Below, piece after piece: positions 17,148 to 26,149 of a stretch of DNA of 64,000 nt; positions within the stretch are counted from its first letter, which is position 1, and every line of letters begins with the position of its first letter. Position numbers and translations under genes: made by a program. The DNA is taken from contig DATBTT010000014.1 in the NCBI GenBank assembly GCA_036559125.1, forward strand, positions 38,502-102,501, in the 5' to 3' direction. This DNA comes from JALYTZ01 sp036559125 (GTDB lineage: Bacteria > Vulcanimicrobiota > Vulcanimicrobiia > Vulcanimicrobiales > Vulcanimicrobiaceae). Under the pieces are notes generated by a model. It was not told the origin of the DNA, did not search any database, and was given only the letters and a program-made list of their open reading frames with translations.

Positions 17148-19283
17148 ATGAGCGACCGCAAGCTGCGCTTGGGAATCGACGTCGGCGGTACGTTCACCGA
17201 CGTGGTCGCCATCGACGCCGCGACGCGCAAGCTCGTTGCGAGCGTTAAGGTGCCGACGTCGCACGACGCTCCCGAAGGCGTAGCGGCCGGAATAATAGCG
17301 GGCATCGAGCTGCTGCTCGGCGACCGCGGAATCGATCCATCGCAGGTCGCGTTCATCGCGCACTCGACGACCCAAGCGACGAATTCGTTGCTGGAAGGCG
17401 ACGTTGCCGCCGTCGGCGTCGTCGGTCTTTTGAACGGACCGGCGCTCTTGGCGCGATCGCAGATGCGCTTCAAACCGTTCGACCTCGCCCCGAACGCGCC
17501 GTTCGCGCCACAGTTTGCTTTCGCGCGCGACGCCGCGACGGCGCGCGCGCACGTGGATGCGCTGCACGCCGCAGGCGCAGAAGCGATCGCCGTTTCGGAA
17601 TCGTTCGGCGTCGACCGCCCCGAAGGCGAAGAGGCGGTCGTGCGATACGCGCGCGAACGTGGAATCTTCGCGACGGCCGGACACGAAGTCAGTTCGATGT
17701 ACGGCTTGCGTGCGCGTACGCGGACCGCGGCGCTCAATGCCGCTATCCTGCCGAAGATGGTGCGGACCGCGCAGATGACCGACGCCGCGGTGCGGGCCGC
17801 GACGATCGCTTCGCCGCTGATGATCATGCGCAGCGACGGCGGTGTGATGGACGTTCGCGAGATCGAGCGGCGCCCGATCCTCACGTTGCTGTCCGGTCCG
17901 GCCGCCGGCGTCGCCGGTGCTCTGCTGTACGAAAACGTTACCGACGGAATTTTCATCGAAGTGGGAGGGACGAGCGCCGATTGTTCGGCAATTCGCGCGG
18001 GGATGCCGCAGATGCGGCCGGCGCGCGTCGGCGGCCATCGTACCATGCTTCGCACGCTCGACGTGCGCACGCTCGCGATTGCGGGCGGAAGCATGCTGCG
18101 TGCCGGTGCGGATGCGGTCGTCGACGTGGGACCGCGCTCCGCGCACATAGCGGGTCTGAAGTACGCAAGTTTCGTCGCGCCGGAATCGTTCGACGGGGCT
18201 CGTGTCGAGCGCGTCCGTCCGACGCCCCACGATCCCGCGGATTACGTCGCCATCGTGGCACGCGACGGCACGCGCATAGCGCTCACGCCGACGTGCGCGT
18301 CCAATCTGCTCGGCTACGTTGCGCAAACGGCGTTTTCGTATGGGAACCTCGAATCGGTTCGCCGCGGCTTTTCGCTGCTCGCCTCCGAAATGGGCATCGA
18401 CGCAGAGTCACTTGCTCGACGGCTGCTCGATATCGCGACGGACAAAGTTATTGCCGCCATCGACGAACTCGTCGCCGATTACGAATTGGAACGCCACGCG
18501 CTCGTCGTGGTCGGCGGCGGCGGGGGCGCCGCCGCGCTCGTTCCCTATGCCGCGCAGCGCACGCATCTGGATTTCCGTCTCGCTCGCGACGCCGAAGTCA
18601 TCTCCCCAATCGGCGTCGCGCTCGCGCTCGTGCGCGAGGTCGTGGAGCGCACGATCGTCGATCCGACTCCGGACGATATCGTGCGAATTCGGCGGCAGGC
18701 CCAAGACGCGGTGATTGCGGCGGGCGCGTCGCCCGAGCGCGTCGAGGTCGCCGTCGAGATCGACGCGCAACGCAATCTCGTGCGCGCGACGGCTTCCGGG
18801 GCCAGCGAGCTCGCGGAGAGTGCGGCGCACGGCGAACGCTCCCAGTCCGAGTTACTGGCGATAGCGGCGCGCGTGCTGCGCGCGCCGCCCGAAGAGGTGC
18901 GCCGCCGTGCGGGCACGGATAGGTTGACGCTTTTCGAATACGACCGGCGGATCGTTGGGCGGTTCGGGCGTTCGAACGTCGTGCGCGACTTGCGCGTGAT
19001 CGATTCGGGGGGCGTGGCGCGGCTAGGATTGCGCGCCGCGAACGTTACGCGCACGTCCGCGGCGGCGTCGAGCCAAGCGCTTCGCGATGCCGTCGAAGCG
19101 GCCACCGCTTTCGGCGACGTCGGGCGTGCGATGCCCGACTTGTACGTGTTGCACGGCGCTCGCATCGCCGATTTTAGCGGGCTCGCGAGTGCCGATCAAG
19201 CCATCGCGCTGGCTCGAGAGGAGCTGGCCGGACGCGAAGGCGACGCGCCGGTCGTGATACTCACCGCCGGAAAGCTTAGTTGA
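17148..19283 (+). CDS. Hydantoinase/oxoprolinase subunit A family protein
   Basis: The protein has 711 residues. The ATP-binding HyuA-type N-terminal domain begins LRLGIDVGGTFTDVVAID, followed by AHSTTQATNSLLEGDVA, and the hydantoinase_A core contains LLSGPAAGVAGA, FIEVGGTSADCSAI and VVVGGGGGAAALVPYA. Family members hydrolyse cyclic amides (hydantoin, 5-oxoproline, N-methylhydantoin) with ATP, usually with a HyuB partner. No HyuB is next to it, so the reaction is open; HyuA-only relatives exist. It is the last gene of the GH20 run and overlaps the convergent permease gene by 8 nt. Confidence 0.85.
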   Translation: MSDRKLRLGIDVGGTFTDVVAIDAATRKLVASVKVPTSHDAPEGVAAGIIAGIELLLGDRGIDPSQVAFIAHSTTQATNSLLEGDVAAVGVVGLLNGPALLARSQMRFKPFDLAPNAPFAPQFAFARDAATARAHVDALHAAGAEAIAVSESFGVDRPEGEEAVVRYARERGIFATAGHEVSSMYGLRARTRTAALNAAILPKMVRTAQMTDAAVRAATIASPLMIMRSDGGVMDVREIERRPILTLLSGPAAGVAGALLYENVTDGIFIEVGGTSADCSAIRAGMPQMRPARVGGHRTMLRTLDVRTLAIAGGSMLRAGADAVVDVGPRSAHIAGLKYASFVAPESFDGARVERVRPTPHDPADYVAIVARDGTRIALTPTCASNLLGYVAQTAFSYGNLESVRRGFSLLASEMGIDAESLARRLLDIATDKVIAAIDELVADYELERHALVVVGGGGGAAALVPYAAQRTHLDFRLARDAEVISPIGVALALVREVVERTIVDPTPDDIVRIRRQAQDAVIAAGASPERVEVAVEIDAQRNLVRATASGASELAESAAHGERSQSELLAIAARVLRAPPEEVRRRAGTDRLTLFEYDRRIVGRFGRSNVVRDLRVIDSGGVARLGLRAANVTRTSAAASSQALRDAVEAATAFGDVGRAMPDLYVLHGARIADFSGLASADQAIALAREELAGREGDAPVVILTAGKLS

Positions 19284-20802
19284 CCGGCGGTTGTGCGGTT
19301 AGCAATTCGTTGGCGTTCTCATCCAGCGCTACGGTGCTGTGCTTAATTCCGTAGCTGTAATAGAACACCAGGCCGACGATCAACCAGACGATGAACGCGA
19401 GCCACACGAGCGGGAAGAAGCCCCATACGAGCGGGTTGTTCTCTTTCAGGAAATAGATCAAGCCGAGCGCCGATAGCGCGGCGAGGATCGGAATGAGGTA
19501 GGGTCCCAGCGGGACCGTGAATGCCCCTTTGAGGCCGCGGTGACGCAATCGAAGAATCGGTACGGCGATCGAAACGAGGATGAACGCGAACAGCGTTCCC
19601 ATGTTCGTCAGCGAACCCACGATATTGATCGGCGTCAGGGCCGCGATCGCGGCGATGCAAATGCCGAAGAACACCGTCGAAAAAACCGGAGTACGCCAGG
19701 TTGGGTGCACGCGTGTGAACGCCGGTGGAATCAGCTTGTCGCGCGACATCGCGAAAAAGACACGGCTCTGGCCGAACATCATGACCAGCAGCACGGTCGT
19801 CAGACCCGCGAGTGCTCCCAACGAAATGATGATGGAGGCCGCCGGTCCCCACGACAAGCCCATGTGCAGGACCGCGTACGCTACCGGAAATGCATTGTTC
19901 AACGTATAGAACGGAACGACGCCGTTGAGCACGAGCACGACGATGATGTAAAGCACCGTGCAGACGACGAGGCTCCCGAGAATTCCGATCGGTAAATCGC
20001 GCGACGGGTTTTTCGCTTCTTCAGCAGTCGTCGATACGGCGTCGAAGCCGATGTACGCGAAGAAAATGAACGCGGCGCCGCCCAGCATGCCCGTCCAACC
20101 GAACGGGAAGAACCCGCCGTCGTGCGTCAACGGACCCGGCGGGAGGTGATAGTTCAAGACGTTGATGTGCTGGAGGCCGATGACGATGAAAAAGACGACG
20201 ATGCAGATCTTGATGGCGACGATCACGGAGTTCACGAGACCGGACTCGCGCGTTCCGCGGGCGAGCAGCGCCGTAATGATGAGGATGATGATGGCCGCCG
20301 GAAGGTTCGCATAACCGGACTGCCCGGCCTGACCGGGAAGCCCCCAATGCGGCCCGTTCGCCCACTGCGGCGGAATGTTCCAGATATGCGCTTGCGCGAG
20401 AAGATTCGCGAAATAGCCCGACCAGCCGATGCTCACGGTCGCCGCGCCGAGCGCGTACTCGAGCACGAGATCCCAACCGATGATCCAGGCCATCAATTCG
20501 CCCAGCGTCGCATACGTATAGGTGTACGCGCTTCCCGAGATGGGGATCTTGCTGGAGACTTCGGCATAGCACAGTGCCGCGAGCGCGCTTACGATTCCGG
20601 CGACGATGAACGAGATGGCCAACGACGGGCCCGCGCGTGTCGCCGACGCTACGCCGGTTAAAACAAAGATGCCCGTGCCGATGATCGCGCCGATACCCAT
20701 CGCCGTCAGCGCCCACGGGCCGAGCGTTCGTTTGAGGCCATGTTCGGTGTCGTTGCCTTCGGCCAAGATGCGGCCGAGCGGCTTAATACGTTGCATCAAC
20801 AT
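19276..20802 (-). CDS. APC-superfamily amino acid permease (CAT-like)
   Basis: The 508-residue protein has about 12-14 membrane helices and the APC signature at the first helix (LTAMGIGAIIGTGIFVLTGV), CYAEVSSKIPISGSAYTYTY in helix 3 and FFAYIGFDAVSTTAEEAKNP in helix 6-7. It belongs to the cationic amino acid transporter-like branch and would import amino acids with protons. Start ATG 20802 area (MLMQRIKPLGRIL). A second homologue lies at 51040-52377 and shares the LGELxAWIIGWDLxLEY segment. It is convergent with the HyuA gene and probably separately transcribed. Confidence 0.93.
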   Translation of the reverse strand: MLMQRIKPLGRILAEGNDTEHGLKRTLGPWALTAMGIGAIIGTGIFVLTGVASATRAGPSLAISFIVAGIVSALAALCYAEVSSKIPISGSAYTYTYATLGELMAWIIGWDLVLEYALGAATVSIGWSGYFANLLAQAHIWNIPPQWANGPHWGLPGQAGQSGYANLPAAIIILIITALLARGTRESGLVNSVIVAIKICIVVFFIVIGLQHINVLNYHLPPGPLTHDGGFFPFGWTGMLGGAAFIFFAYIGFDAVSTTAEEAKNPSRDLPIGILGSLVVCTVLYIIVVLVLNGVVPFYTLNNAFPVAYAVLHMGLSWGPAASIIISLGALAGLTTVLLVMMFGQSRVFFAMSRDKLIPPAFTRVHPTWRTPVFSTVFFGICIAAIAALTPINIVGSLTNMGTLFAFILVSIAVPILRLRHRGLKGAFTVPLGPYLIPILAALSALGLIYFLKENNPLVWGFFPLVWLAFIVWLIVGLVFYYSYGIKHSTVALDENANELLTAQPPVN

Positions 20803-20869
20803 TACGCCGGGAATACACCTTTGGCGACCGACTCCCTGGTTTTTCTAAGGCAAAAGTCTTAGCACCCTG

Positions 20870-21583
20870 CTAGAGAATCGGCTGAGTGCCAATGAAGAGG
20901 CCGCGTCCGATCAGTCCGCGCTCGTCGAAGCTGACCGAAAGGCGCGCTTTACGAAATGCGCTTTCGTACTCCTCGCGCGTGAAGAGCGTCAAGCGATGCG
21001 GCTCCGTGAAGGTCCGGATGCCGTCGGTGGAAGCCACCATATAGTGGAAGTGCAGGACGGCGACATTGCCGTCTCGGCGGCTGACGTTCATTCGTGCAAT
21101 CTTCAAGTTGGGTTCGTCTACGTACAACGCGTTGACTTGACCGTCGCGCCATTGGTCCGGCGTAAACCAAGGCTCGAGCAGCACGACGCCGCCCGGGTTC
21201 AAGTGCTTCGCGAAGGTACTCAGCGTCTGATCCAGACGCATCGTGTTGGGTGCGTATCCGATAGATCCGAAGAGGCAGACGATCGCGTCGTACCGTTTGC
21301 CCAGGTTGAAGCTAATCATGTCGGCCAAATCCATCGGAACGCCCGGATTGCGCTCGGCGGCCACCGCAAGCAGGTTCCGATCGATGTCCACGCCTTCGCA
21401 CGCGAAATCGTCGCGTAGCCGTTCGATGTGCTTGCCGGTACCGCACGCGACGTCGAGCAACGCATTACCCGCAGTGCGCTTGTGCTCGGCGACGATCTCT
21501 TTGATGCGCGCCGATTCGGCCGCATAGTCCTTGCCCAGCGCGCGATAGAGTGCGTCGTAATATTTGGCGGATTGGGTAAACAT
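20870..21583 (-). CDS. Class I SAM-dependent methyltransferase
   Basis: The 237-residue protein has the SAM-binding motif LLDVACGTGKHIERL (about 43-57), the acidic EGVDIDRN after strand 2, DLADMISFNLGKRYDAIVCL and a post-motif with LNPGGVVLLEPWFTPDQW. This is close to the sugar/small-molecule methyltransferases of the MycE/TylM1-like group, but the substrate is not known. ATG 21583 (MFTQSAKYYDALY) is chosen because the frame extends upstream without further homology. The gene is divergent from the FAD oxidoreductase, 67 nt apart. Confidence 0.85.
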   Translation of the reverse strand: MFTQSAKYYDALYRALGKDYAAESARIKEIVAEHKRTAGNALLDVACGTGKHIERLRDDFACEGVDIDRNLLAVAAERNPGVPMDLADMISFNLGKRYDAIVCLFGSIGYAPNTMRLDQTLSTFAKHLNPGGVVLLEPWFTPDQWRDGQVNALYVDEPNLKIARMNVSRRDGNVAVLHFHYMVASTDGIRTFTEPHRLTLFTREEYESAFRKARLSVSFDERGLIGRGLFIGTQPIL

Positions 21584-21650
21584 GAGCGCGCAAGCTTTAC
21601 GGCATGCTCGGAAATGGCCTGCCAACCGAGCGTCGAAGAGCGCCACTCGT

Positions 21651-22994
21651 ATGCGCGAATACGATGTGCTCGTCGTCGGCGGCGGCAATGCCGGGTGCGC
21701 GGCTGCGATTGCCGCAGCTCGCCACGGCTCGCGAACGCTGCTCGTCGAACGATATGGATTTCTTGGCGGAACCGCCACCGCGTCGATGGTCGGACCCTGG
21801 ATGACTTTTCATTCGGGAAGCAAGCGTATCGTGGGCGGAATCGCGCAAGAGATCGTCGATCGCTTGCAGGCGATGGGCGGCTCTCCCGGCCACATCGCGG
21901 ATTCGTCGGATTACGTTGCGACGATCACGCCGTTCGATCCGGAAATACACAAGGCGCTGCTATTCGAGATGATGGAAGAATCCGGCGTCGATCTGCTATT
22001 GCACGCATATTTCCTCGACGCGGTCGTCCCAGCCGGCGCAAACGCCGTGGAAGGCGCAGTCTTCGCGACGGTCGGAGGGCGGCGCGAGTATCGCGCCCGG
22101 CTCACGATCGATGCGACGGCCGACGCGTACGTCGCGGCGTCGGCGGGCGTGGCGACGCAGCAGGGCGACGAGCGCGGCCGGGTGCAACCGGCGAGTTTGA
22201 TGTTTCGCTTGAGTCACGTCGATTTGCGTAAAACGGCGACGTACGTACGCATGCATCCCGATCAAATGCGCACGTCGCTCAAGGCCCACGAACGCACCTC
22301 GCACGCGCTGACCGCCGTCGCGGGGCTTTACGATCTGTGGCACGCCGCGCAGTCCGACGGCGACGTCTGCGTTCCGCGCGAACTCGTTTCGTTCTTCATC
22401 ACGCCGTATCCCGACGAAGTGAGCGTCAATATGACGCGGGTAACCGACATCGACCCGCTCGACCCCGACGATCTCACGCGCGCCGAAGTCGAGGCGCGCA
22501 CGCAGGTAATGCAATTGCTGGATTTTTTCCGCACGCGGGTTCCGGGTTTCGAGCATTGCCGCCTAGCCGCTACCGCGGCGCAGATCGGAATTCGCGAATC
22601 GCGTCGCATCGTCGGCGCCTACACGCTCACGCGCGACGACGTTCTCGAGGCGCGCCACTTCGACGACGCCGTCGCACGCAGCGCCTACCCAATCGACATC
22701 CACAATCCGTCGGGGAGCGGCACGACGACGCATCGGTTGCCGACCGGCGAGAGCTATGAGATCCCGTACCGCTGCCTGGTTCCGCAAAGCATCGAGCGGC
22801 TGCTCGTCGCCGGCCGCTGCATCTCCACCACGCACGAAGCGCTTGCCTCGACGCGTTTGACGCCGACGGTCATGACGCTGGGGCAAGCAGCCGGGACCGC
22901 GGCGGCCCTGGCGAATCAGGCGAATCTGCGATTACGCGACGTCGATCCGCAGTATCTGCGCGAAACGCTCGTCGGAGATGGAGTGTTGCTCTAG
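21651..22994 (+). CDS. FAD-dependent oxidoreductase (FAD_oxidored family)
   Basis: The 447-residue protein starts MREYDVLVVGGGNAGCAAAI, a Rossmann dinucleotide motif, followed by VERYGFLGGTATASM, and ends with the second cofactor element LLVAGRCISTTHEALASTRL and TVMTLGQAAGTAAAL. This is the FAD_oxidored architecture often found in sugar- or glycan-catabolic clusters, where the reaction is generally unassigned. An upstream in-frame ATG at 21582 is rejected because it adds a non-homologous, Ala/Arg-rich leader. Downstream genes (HExxH protease, kinase, NanE) overlap one another end to start, forming one operon. Confidence 0.88.
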   Translation: MREYDVLVVGGGNAGCAAAIAAARHGSRTLLVERYGFLGGTATASMVGPWMTFHSGSKRIVGGIAQEIVDRLQAMGGSPGHIADSSDYVATITPFDPEIHKALLFEMMEESGVDLLLHAYFLDAVVPAGANAVEGAVFATVGGRREYRARLTIDATADAYVAASAGVATQQGDERGRVQPASLMFRLSHVDLRKTATYVRMHPDQMRTSLKAHERTSHALTAVAGLYDLWHAAQSDGDVCVPRELVSFFITPYPDEVSVNMTRVTDIDPLDPDDLTRAEVEARTQVMQLLDFFRTRVPGFEHCRLAATAAQIGIRESRRIVGAYTLTRDDVLEARHFDDAVARSAYPIDIHNPSGSGTTTHRLPTGESYEIPYRCLVPQSIERLLVAGRCISTTHEALASTRLTPTVMTLGQAAGTAAALANQANLRLRDVDPQYLRETLVGDGVLL

Positions 22995-23302
22995 TGGCCC
23001 TCAATCGTGCGTTACGGCTAGCGCGTGAATGCGGCGTCGAGGTGCGGTTTGCAGATCTGGGTGATTGGGGCGCCGACGAACTGCGCTCGGAGTACGATCC
23101 CGACGGTCCCGTCATTCGATTGAACCTGCGCTATATCGAAGCGCTCGACGTTGCGGAGATCGGCGAATTCATAACCCTTGCGGTCGCGCACGAACTCTAC
23201 CACCATCGCGAGGCGCTCGGCGATACGGCGCGGCTTTCCGGTCGCACGCAGCGCGAACTCGCCGCGGACGCGTTCGCGCGCGAACTGCTCGCTCTCTCGT
23301 GA
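22994..23302 (+). CDS. Minimal ImmA/IrrE-like metallopeptidase
   Basis: The 102-residue protein carries a single HExxH zinc site, AVAHELYHHREA (about residues 63-74), with a candidate third ligand in the C-terminal helix (ELAADAFARELL). Before it are two beta-strand segments (EVRFADLGDW and GPVIRLNLRY). This is the core of the ImmA/IrrE (M78-like) family without a DNA-binding or partner domain. Those proteins cleave repressors or act in stress response; here the substrate is unknown. GTG start overlaps the FAD oxidoreductase stop by 1 nt and its end overlaps the kinase start by 4 nt. Confidence 0.75.
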   Translation: MALNRALRLARECGVEVRFADLGDWGADELRSEYDPDGPVIRLNLRYIEALDVAEIGEFITLAVAHELYHHREALGDTARLSGRTQRELAADAFARELLALS

Positions 23303-24228
23303 AACTCTTCGCCGGTATCGACGGCGGCCAGAGTTCGACGACTGCGGTGATTGGCGACGAGACGGGACGGGTGCTCGCGCGCGGCAGCGCCGTTGCGGCC
23401 GATGAAGTCGGACAAGGCGCCGATTCGACGCGTTTGCGCGACGCACTGGAGGCGGCGCTCGCCGACGCGCGCGACCGAGCGGGCTTACCCACGAAGGCGT
23501 GCTTCACGCAGGTCGTTGCGGGAATCAGCGGATATGAAGGGCGCGTTTACGGTAAGGCTCCCGAATTTCTCGCCGAATGCGTGACGCTGATGCACGACGC
23601 GCCGATAGCGCACGCCGGCGCGCTCGGCGGGGATCCGGGCGTACTTGTTATCGCAGGTACGGGCTCCGTCGGCTACGGCCTCAACGAACGCGGCGAAACC
23701 TGCACCATCGGCGGCTGGGGCTATCTCTTCGGCGATCAAGGCAGCGCGTTTGCGCTGGTACGCGATGCGGCAAGCGAAGCCATGCGCGATACCGACGCGG
23801 CATGCGAAAACCATCTCTGCGCCGGAATGCTCGCGTATTTCGGGCAGCCGTCGTTGCGCGCTCTCTCGCGCGCGTTCTATGCCGGCGACATTTCACGCGA
23901 AAGGCTCGCCGGATTCGCGGTGGGTATCATAGGCGCCGCCGAATCGGGAGACGAGCGCGCGGCGGCCCACTGCCGAAGCAGCGCGCAAGCGCTGGTTGCG
24001 CTCGCGTCGGCGACTGCGGCCCGGCTGGCCATGCAAGAGCCGCGGGTAGCGTTCGTGGGCGGTCTGCTGCGCAGCTCCCTGATGGCGGGCGAGATTGAGG
24101 CGCAACTCGCGCGGCGATTTCCGGCGGCGCGGCGGGTCGAACCGCGCTACGATCCGGCCGCGGGCGCCCTTCTGCTCGCATACAAAGCCGAAGGCGTGGC
24201 CGTTTCGGAAATAACGGAGGTGCCGTGA
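23299..24228 (+). CDS. BadF/BadG-type kinase, likely N-acetylglucosamine kinase
   Basis: The 309-residue protein has the ASKHA phosphate motif FAGIDGGQSSTTAVIGD at the N-terminus, a second one (VLVIAGTGSVGYG), and the GlcNAc-kinase-like element TIGGWGYLFGDQGSA with the glycine-rich VGGLLRSSLM at the C-terminus. NAGK-type enzymes phosphorylate GlcNAc at O6. GTG start overlaps the previous gene's stop (GTGA), and its stop overlaps nanE in the same way. With NanE it would bring free amino sugars into the GlcNAc-6-phosphate pool. Confidence 0.85.
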   Translation: MKLFAGIDGGQSSTTAVIGDETGRVLARGSAVAADEVGQGADSTRLRDALEAALADARDRAGLPTKACFTQVVAGISGYEGRVYGKAPEFLAECVTLMHDAPIAHAGALGGDPGVLVIAGTGSVGYGLNERGETCTIGGWGYLFGDQGSAFALVRDAASEAMRDTDAACENHLCAGMLAYFGQPSLRALSRAFYAGDISRERLAGFAVGIIGAAESGDERAAAHCRSSAQALVALASATAARLAMQEPRVAFVGGLLRSSLMAGEIEAQLARRFPAARRVEPRYDPAAGALLLAYKAEGVAVSEITEVP

Positions 24229-24902
24229 ACCTCATCGATGGCTTGCGCGGCGGCCTGGTCGTCTCGGTACAAGCGTGGGCAGGCTCGGCAATCGACGACC
24301 CCGGCGTGCTCGCGGCGATGGCGCGCGCCGCCGCGGACAACGGCGCGGTCGGGGTACGCGTTCAGGGAGCCGCGAATCTTGCCGCGGTGCGAGCACGCGT
24401 CCGCGTGCCGATCGTGGGCATCGTCAAGCGAGCGTACGACGGATTCGAACCATACATAACGCCGACGCTGCACGAGGTCCGCGAGATTGTCGACGCGGGC
24501 GCCGAGATCGTCGCCTTCGACGCAACGGCTCGCCAGCGGCCGGGCGGCATTACGACGGCCGGGCTGGTCGAAGCGATTCATGCGGCGGGAGCGCTCGCCA
24601 TGGCCGACTGCTCGGACGAAGCCGACGGGGTGACGGCAGCGGGTATCGGCGCCGACATCATCGCGACAACGCTATGTGGCTATACTAAGGAAACGCGTGG
24701 CCGAAAGCTTCCCGCGCTCGACCTCGTGCGCGCCTTTGCCGACCTGGACGTCTTCGTTATCTGCGAAGGCGGCATTCATTGCCCCGCGGACGGGCGGGCC
24801 GCTCTCGAAGCCGGCGCCGGCGCCATCGTCGTCGGAACTGCAATAACGAACACCGACTGGCTCGTCGATTCGTACGTCGCCGAATTAAAAAGGAAGGTAT
24901 GA
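24225..24902 (+). CDS. nanE: N-acetylmannosamine-6-phosphate 2-epimerase (NanE family)
   Basis: The 225-residue TIM-barrel protein begins MNLIDGLRGGLVVSVQAW and carries PIVGIVKR (catalytic Lys strand), AGAEIVAFDATAR, ADIIATTLCGYTKE and the phosphate-binding FVICEGGIHCPADGR plus AGAGAIVVGTAITN. The family interconverts ManNAc-6-P and GlcNAc-6-P in the sialic acid and amino sugar pathways. GTG start overlaps the kinase stop. No NagA or NagB lies in the window, so the downstream steps must be encoded elsewhere. Confidence 0.93.
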   Translation: MNLIDGLRGGLVVSVQAWAGSAIDDPGVLAAMARAAADNGAVGVRVQGAANLAAVRARVRVPIVGIVKRAYDGFEPYITPTLHEVREIVDAGAEIVAFDATARQRPGGITTAGLVEAIHAAGALAMADCSDEADGVTAAGIGADIIATTLCGYTKETRGRKLPALDLVRAFADLDVFVICEGGIHCPADGRAALEAGAGAIVVGTAITNTDWLVDSYVAELKRKV

Positions 24903-25037
24903 CTACCGCCAAAGGTCGTCGCGATGCAAGGACGGTTTTTTCTATAGTCAAATAGACGTTTCAGGGATGTCTTTCGTTGGAGGGCGCATCGGGCGAAGCT
25001 CGACGGCGCCGCGCATGCGTTTTTTGGAGTAACGTTC

Positions 25038-26138
25038 TTGGCTGTAGAGAATCGCGATCCGGCCGTCCGCCTAGACCGGGGCTTTTGGCTCGTTACGCTT
25101 CTGCTCGCGGTATTGGCCGCGATCGGCATCGTGTACTGGGCGCTCCTGGCGCCGATCACGAGCTGGCTGCCGGAGGCGGTCGACAAGGCGCAACAGATCG
25201 ATTCGCTTTCACGCTTCCTGATGGCCTCGGGCACGGCGCTCTTTATTTTTGTGGCCGGCTATCTGTTGTATTTCTCGATCGCCTTCCGCCGCCGCGCTAG
25301 CGACGGACCGGACGCGATCGGCGTGCAGATTCACGACAACAATAAGCTCGAACTCTGGTGGACCATCGTCCCGGCGGTCTTCGTGGTCGTCATGGCAATC
25401 TTCAGCATCCAGATTTGGGCCGGCATTCAGCTCGGCGACAACAACGGGATGGTCGTGGAAGCGCTGGGACATCAATGGTTCTACTCGTTCCGCTATCCCG
25501 ACGTTCACGGCGAGATCACCAACGAAATGCACCTGCCGCTCGGAACGCCGGTGACGCTCCACGTGACGAGCTACGACGTGATTCACTCGTTCTGGGTTCC
25601 GGACATGCGCATCAAGGCCGACATGGTCCCGGGCATCATCAACACCCTGCGCTTCACGCCGACCAAAGTGGGCCGCTATCAAATCGTCTGCACGGAGTTT
25701 TGCGGCACGCTTCACGGAGAGATGAACAAGCAATACTTGGTTATCGACACGCCGCAGAAGTACAAGGCGTGGTACCAAGGCTGGCAGCAGAAAAACGCGC
25801 ATGCCTCCGACGCGATTCCGACGCAGTCGACCGGCGCGATTAGCCTGTCGGGCGGCAACGTCAATGCGGGCAAGATGCTGTTCACGCAAAAGTGCTCGGC
25901 GTGCCATGCGCTCGCGCCGTTCTCGCAAAAAGTCGTGGGTCCCGGCCTTAAGGGCGTGCTGAGCGATCCCGCGCATCCCAATCTCGTGGACGGGGCTAAG
26001 GCGACTCCCGAGAACGTCGCCAAGATTCTGCAAAAGGGCTATAAGGGCGACATGGGCCAGATGCCCAACCAAACTGCGAACGGCCTGACCGACAAAGACA
26101 TTGCCGATCTGGTCGCGTTCCTGAAGTCAACGAAGTAA
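25038..26138 (+). CDS. ctaC: Cytochrome c oxidase subunit II with fused cytochrome c (caa3 type)
   Basis: The 366-residue protein has membrane helices at about 16-40, 60-83 and 106-130, then the CuA cupredoxin domain. CuA ligands are His183 and the loop CTEFCGTLHGEM (Cys218, Cys222, His226, Met229). A class I cytochrome c domain follows, with CSACH at 286-290 and a likely distal Met in GDMGQMPNQ. The fused heme makes this the electron-entry subunit of a caa3 oxidase, receiving electrons from soluble or membrane cytochrome c. TTG 25038 is chosen because GGAG stands eight bases upstream. It leads a five-gene run; nanE ends 135 nt earlier. Confidence 0.96.
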   Translation: MAVENRDPAVRLDRGFWLVTLLLAVLAAIGIVYWALLAPITSWLPEAVDKAQQIDSLSRFLMASGTALFIFVAGYLLYFSIAFRRRASDGPDAIGVQIHDNNKLELWWTIVPAVFVVVMAIFSIQIWAGIQLGDNNGMVVEALGHQWFYSFRYPDVHGEITNEMHLPLGTPVTLHVTSYDVIHSFWVPDMRIKADMVPGIINTLRFTPTKVGRYQIVCTEFCGTLHGEMNKQYLVIDTPQKYKAWYQGWQQKNAHASDAIPTQSTGAISLSGGNVNAGKMLFTQKCSACHALAPFSQKVVGPGLKGVLSDPAHPNLVDGAKATPENVAKILQKGYKGDMGQMPNQTANGLTDKDIADLVAFLKSTK

Positions 26139-26149
26139 CTGGAGCAAAC

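Noticed and set aside
20847..20864. Small hairpin CTAAG-CTTAG after the methyltransferase gene
   Set aside because: The stem is only 5 bp and is followed by A rather than U in the direction of transcription, so it is not a terminator.
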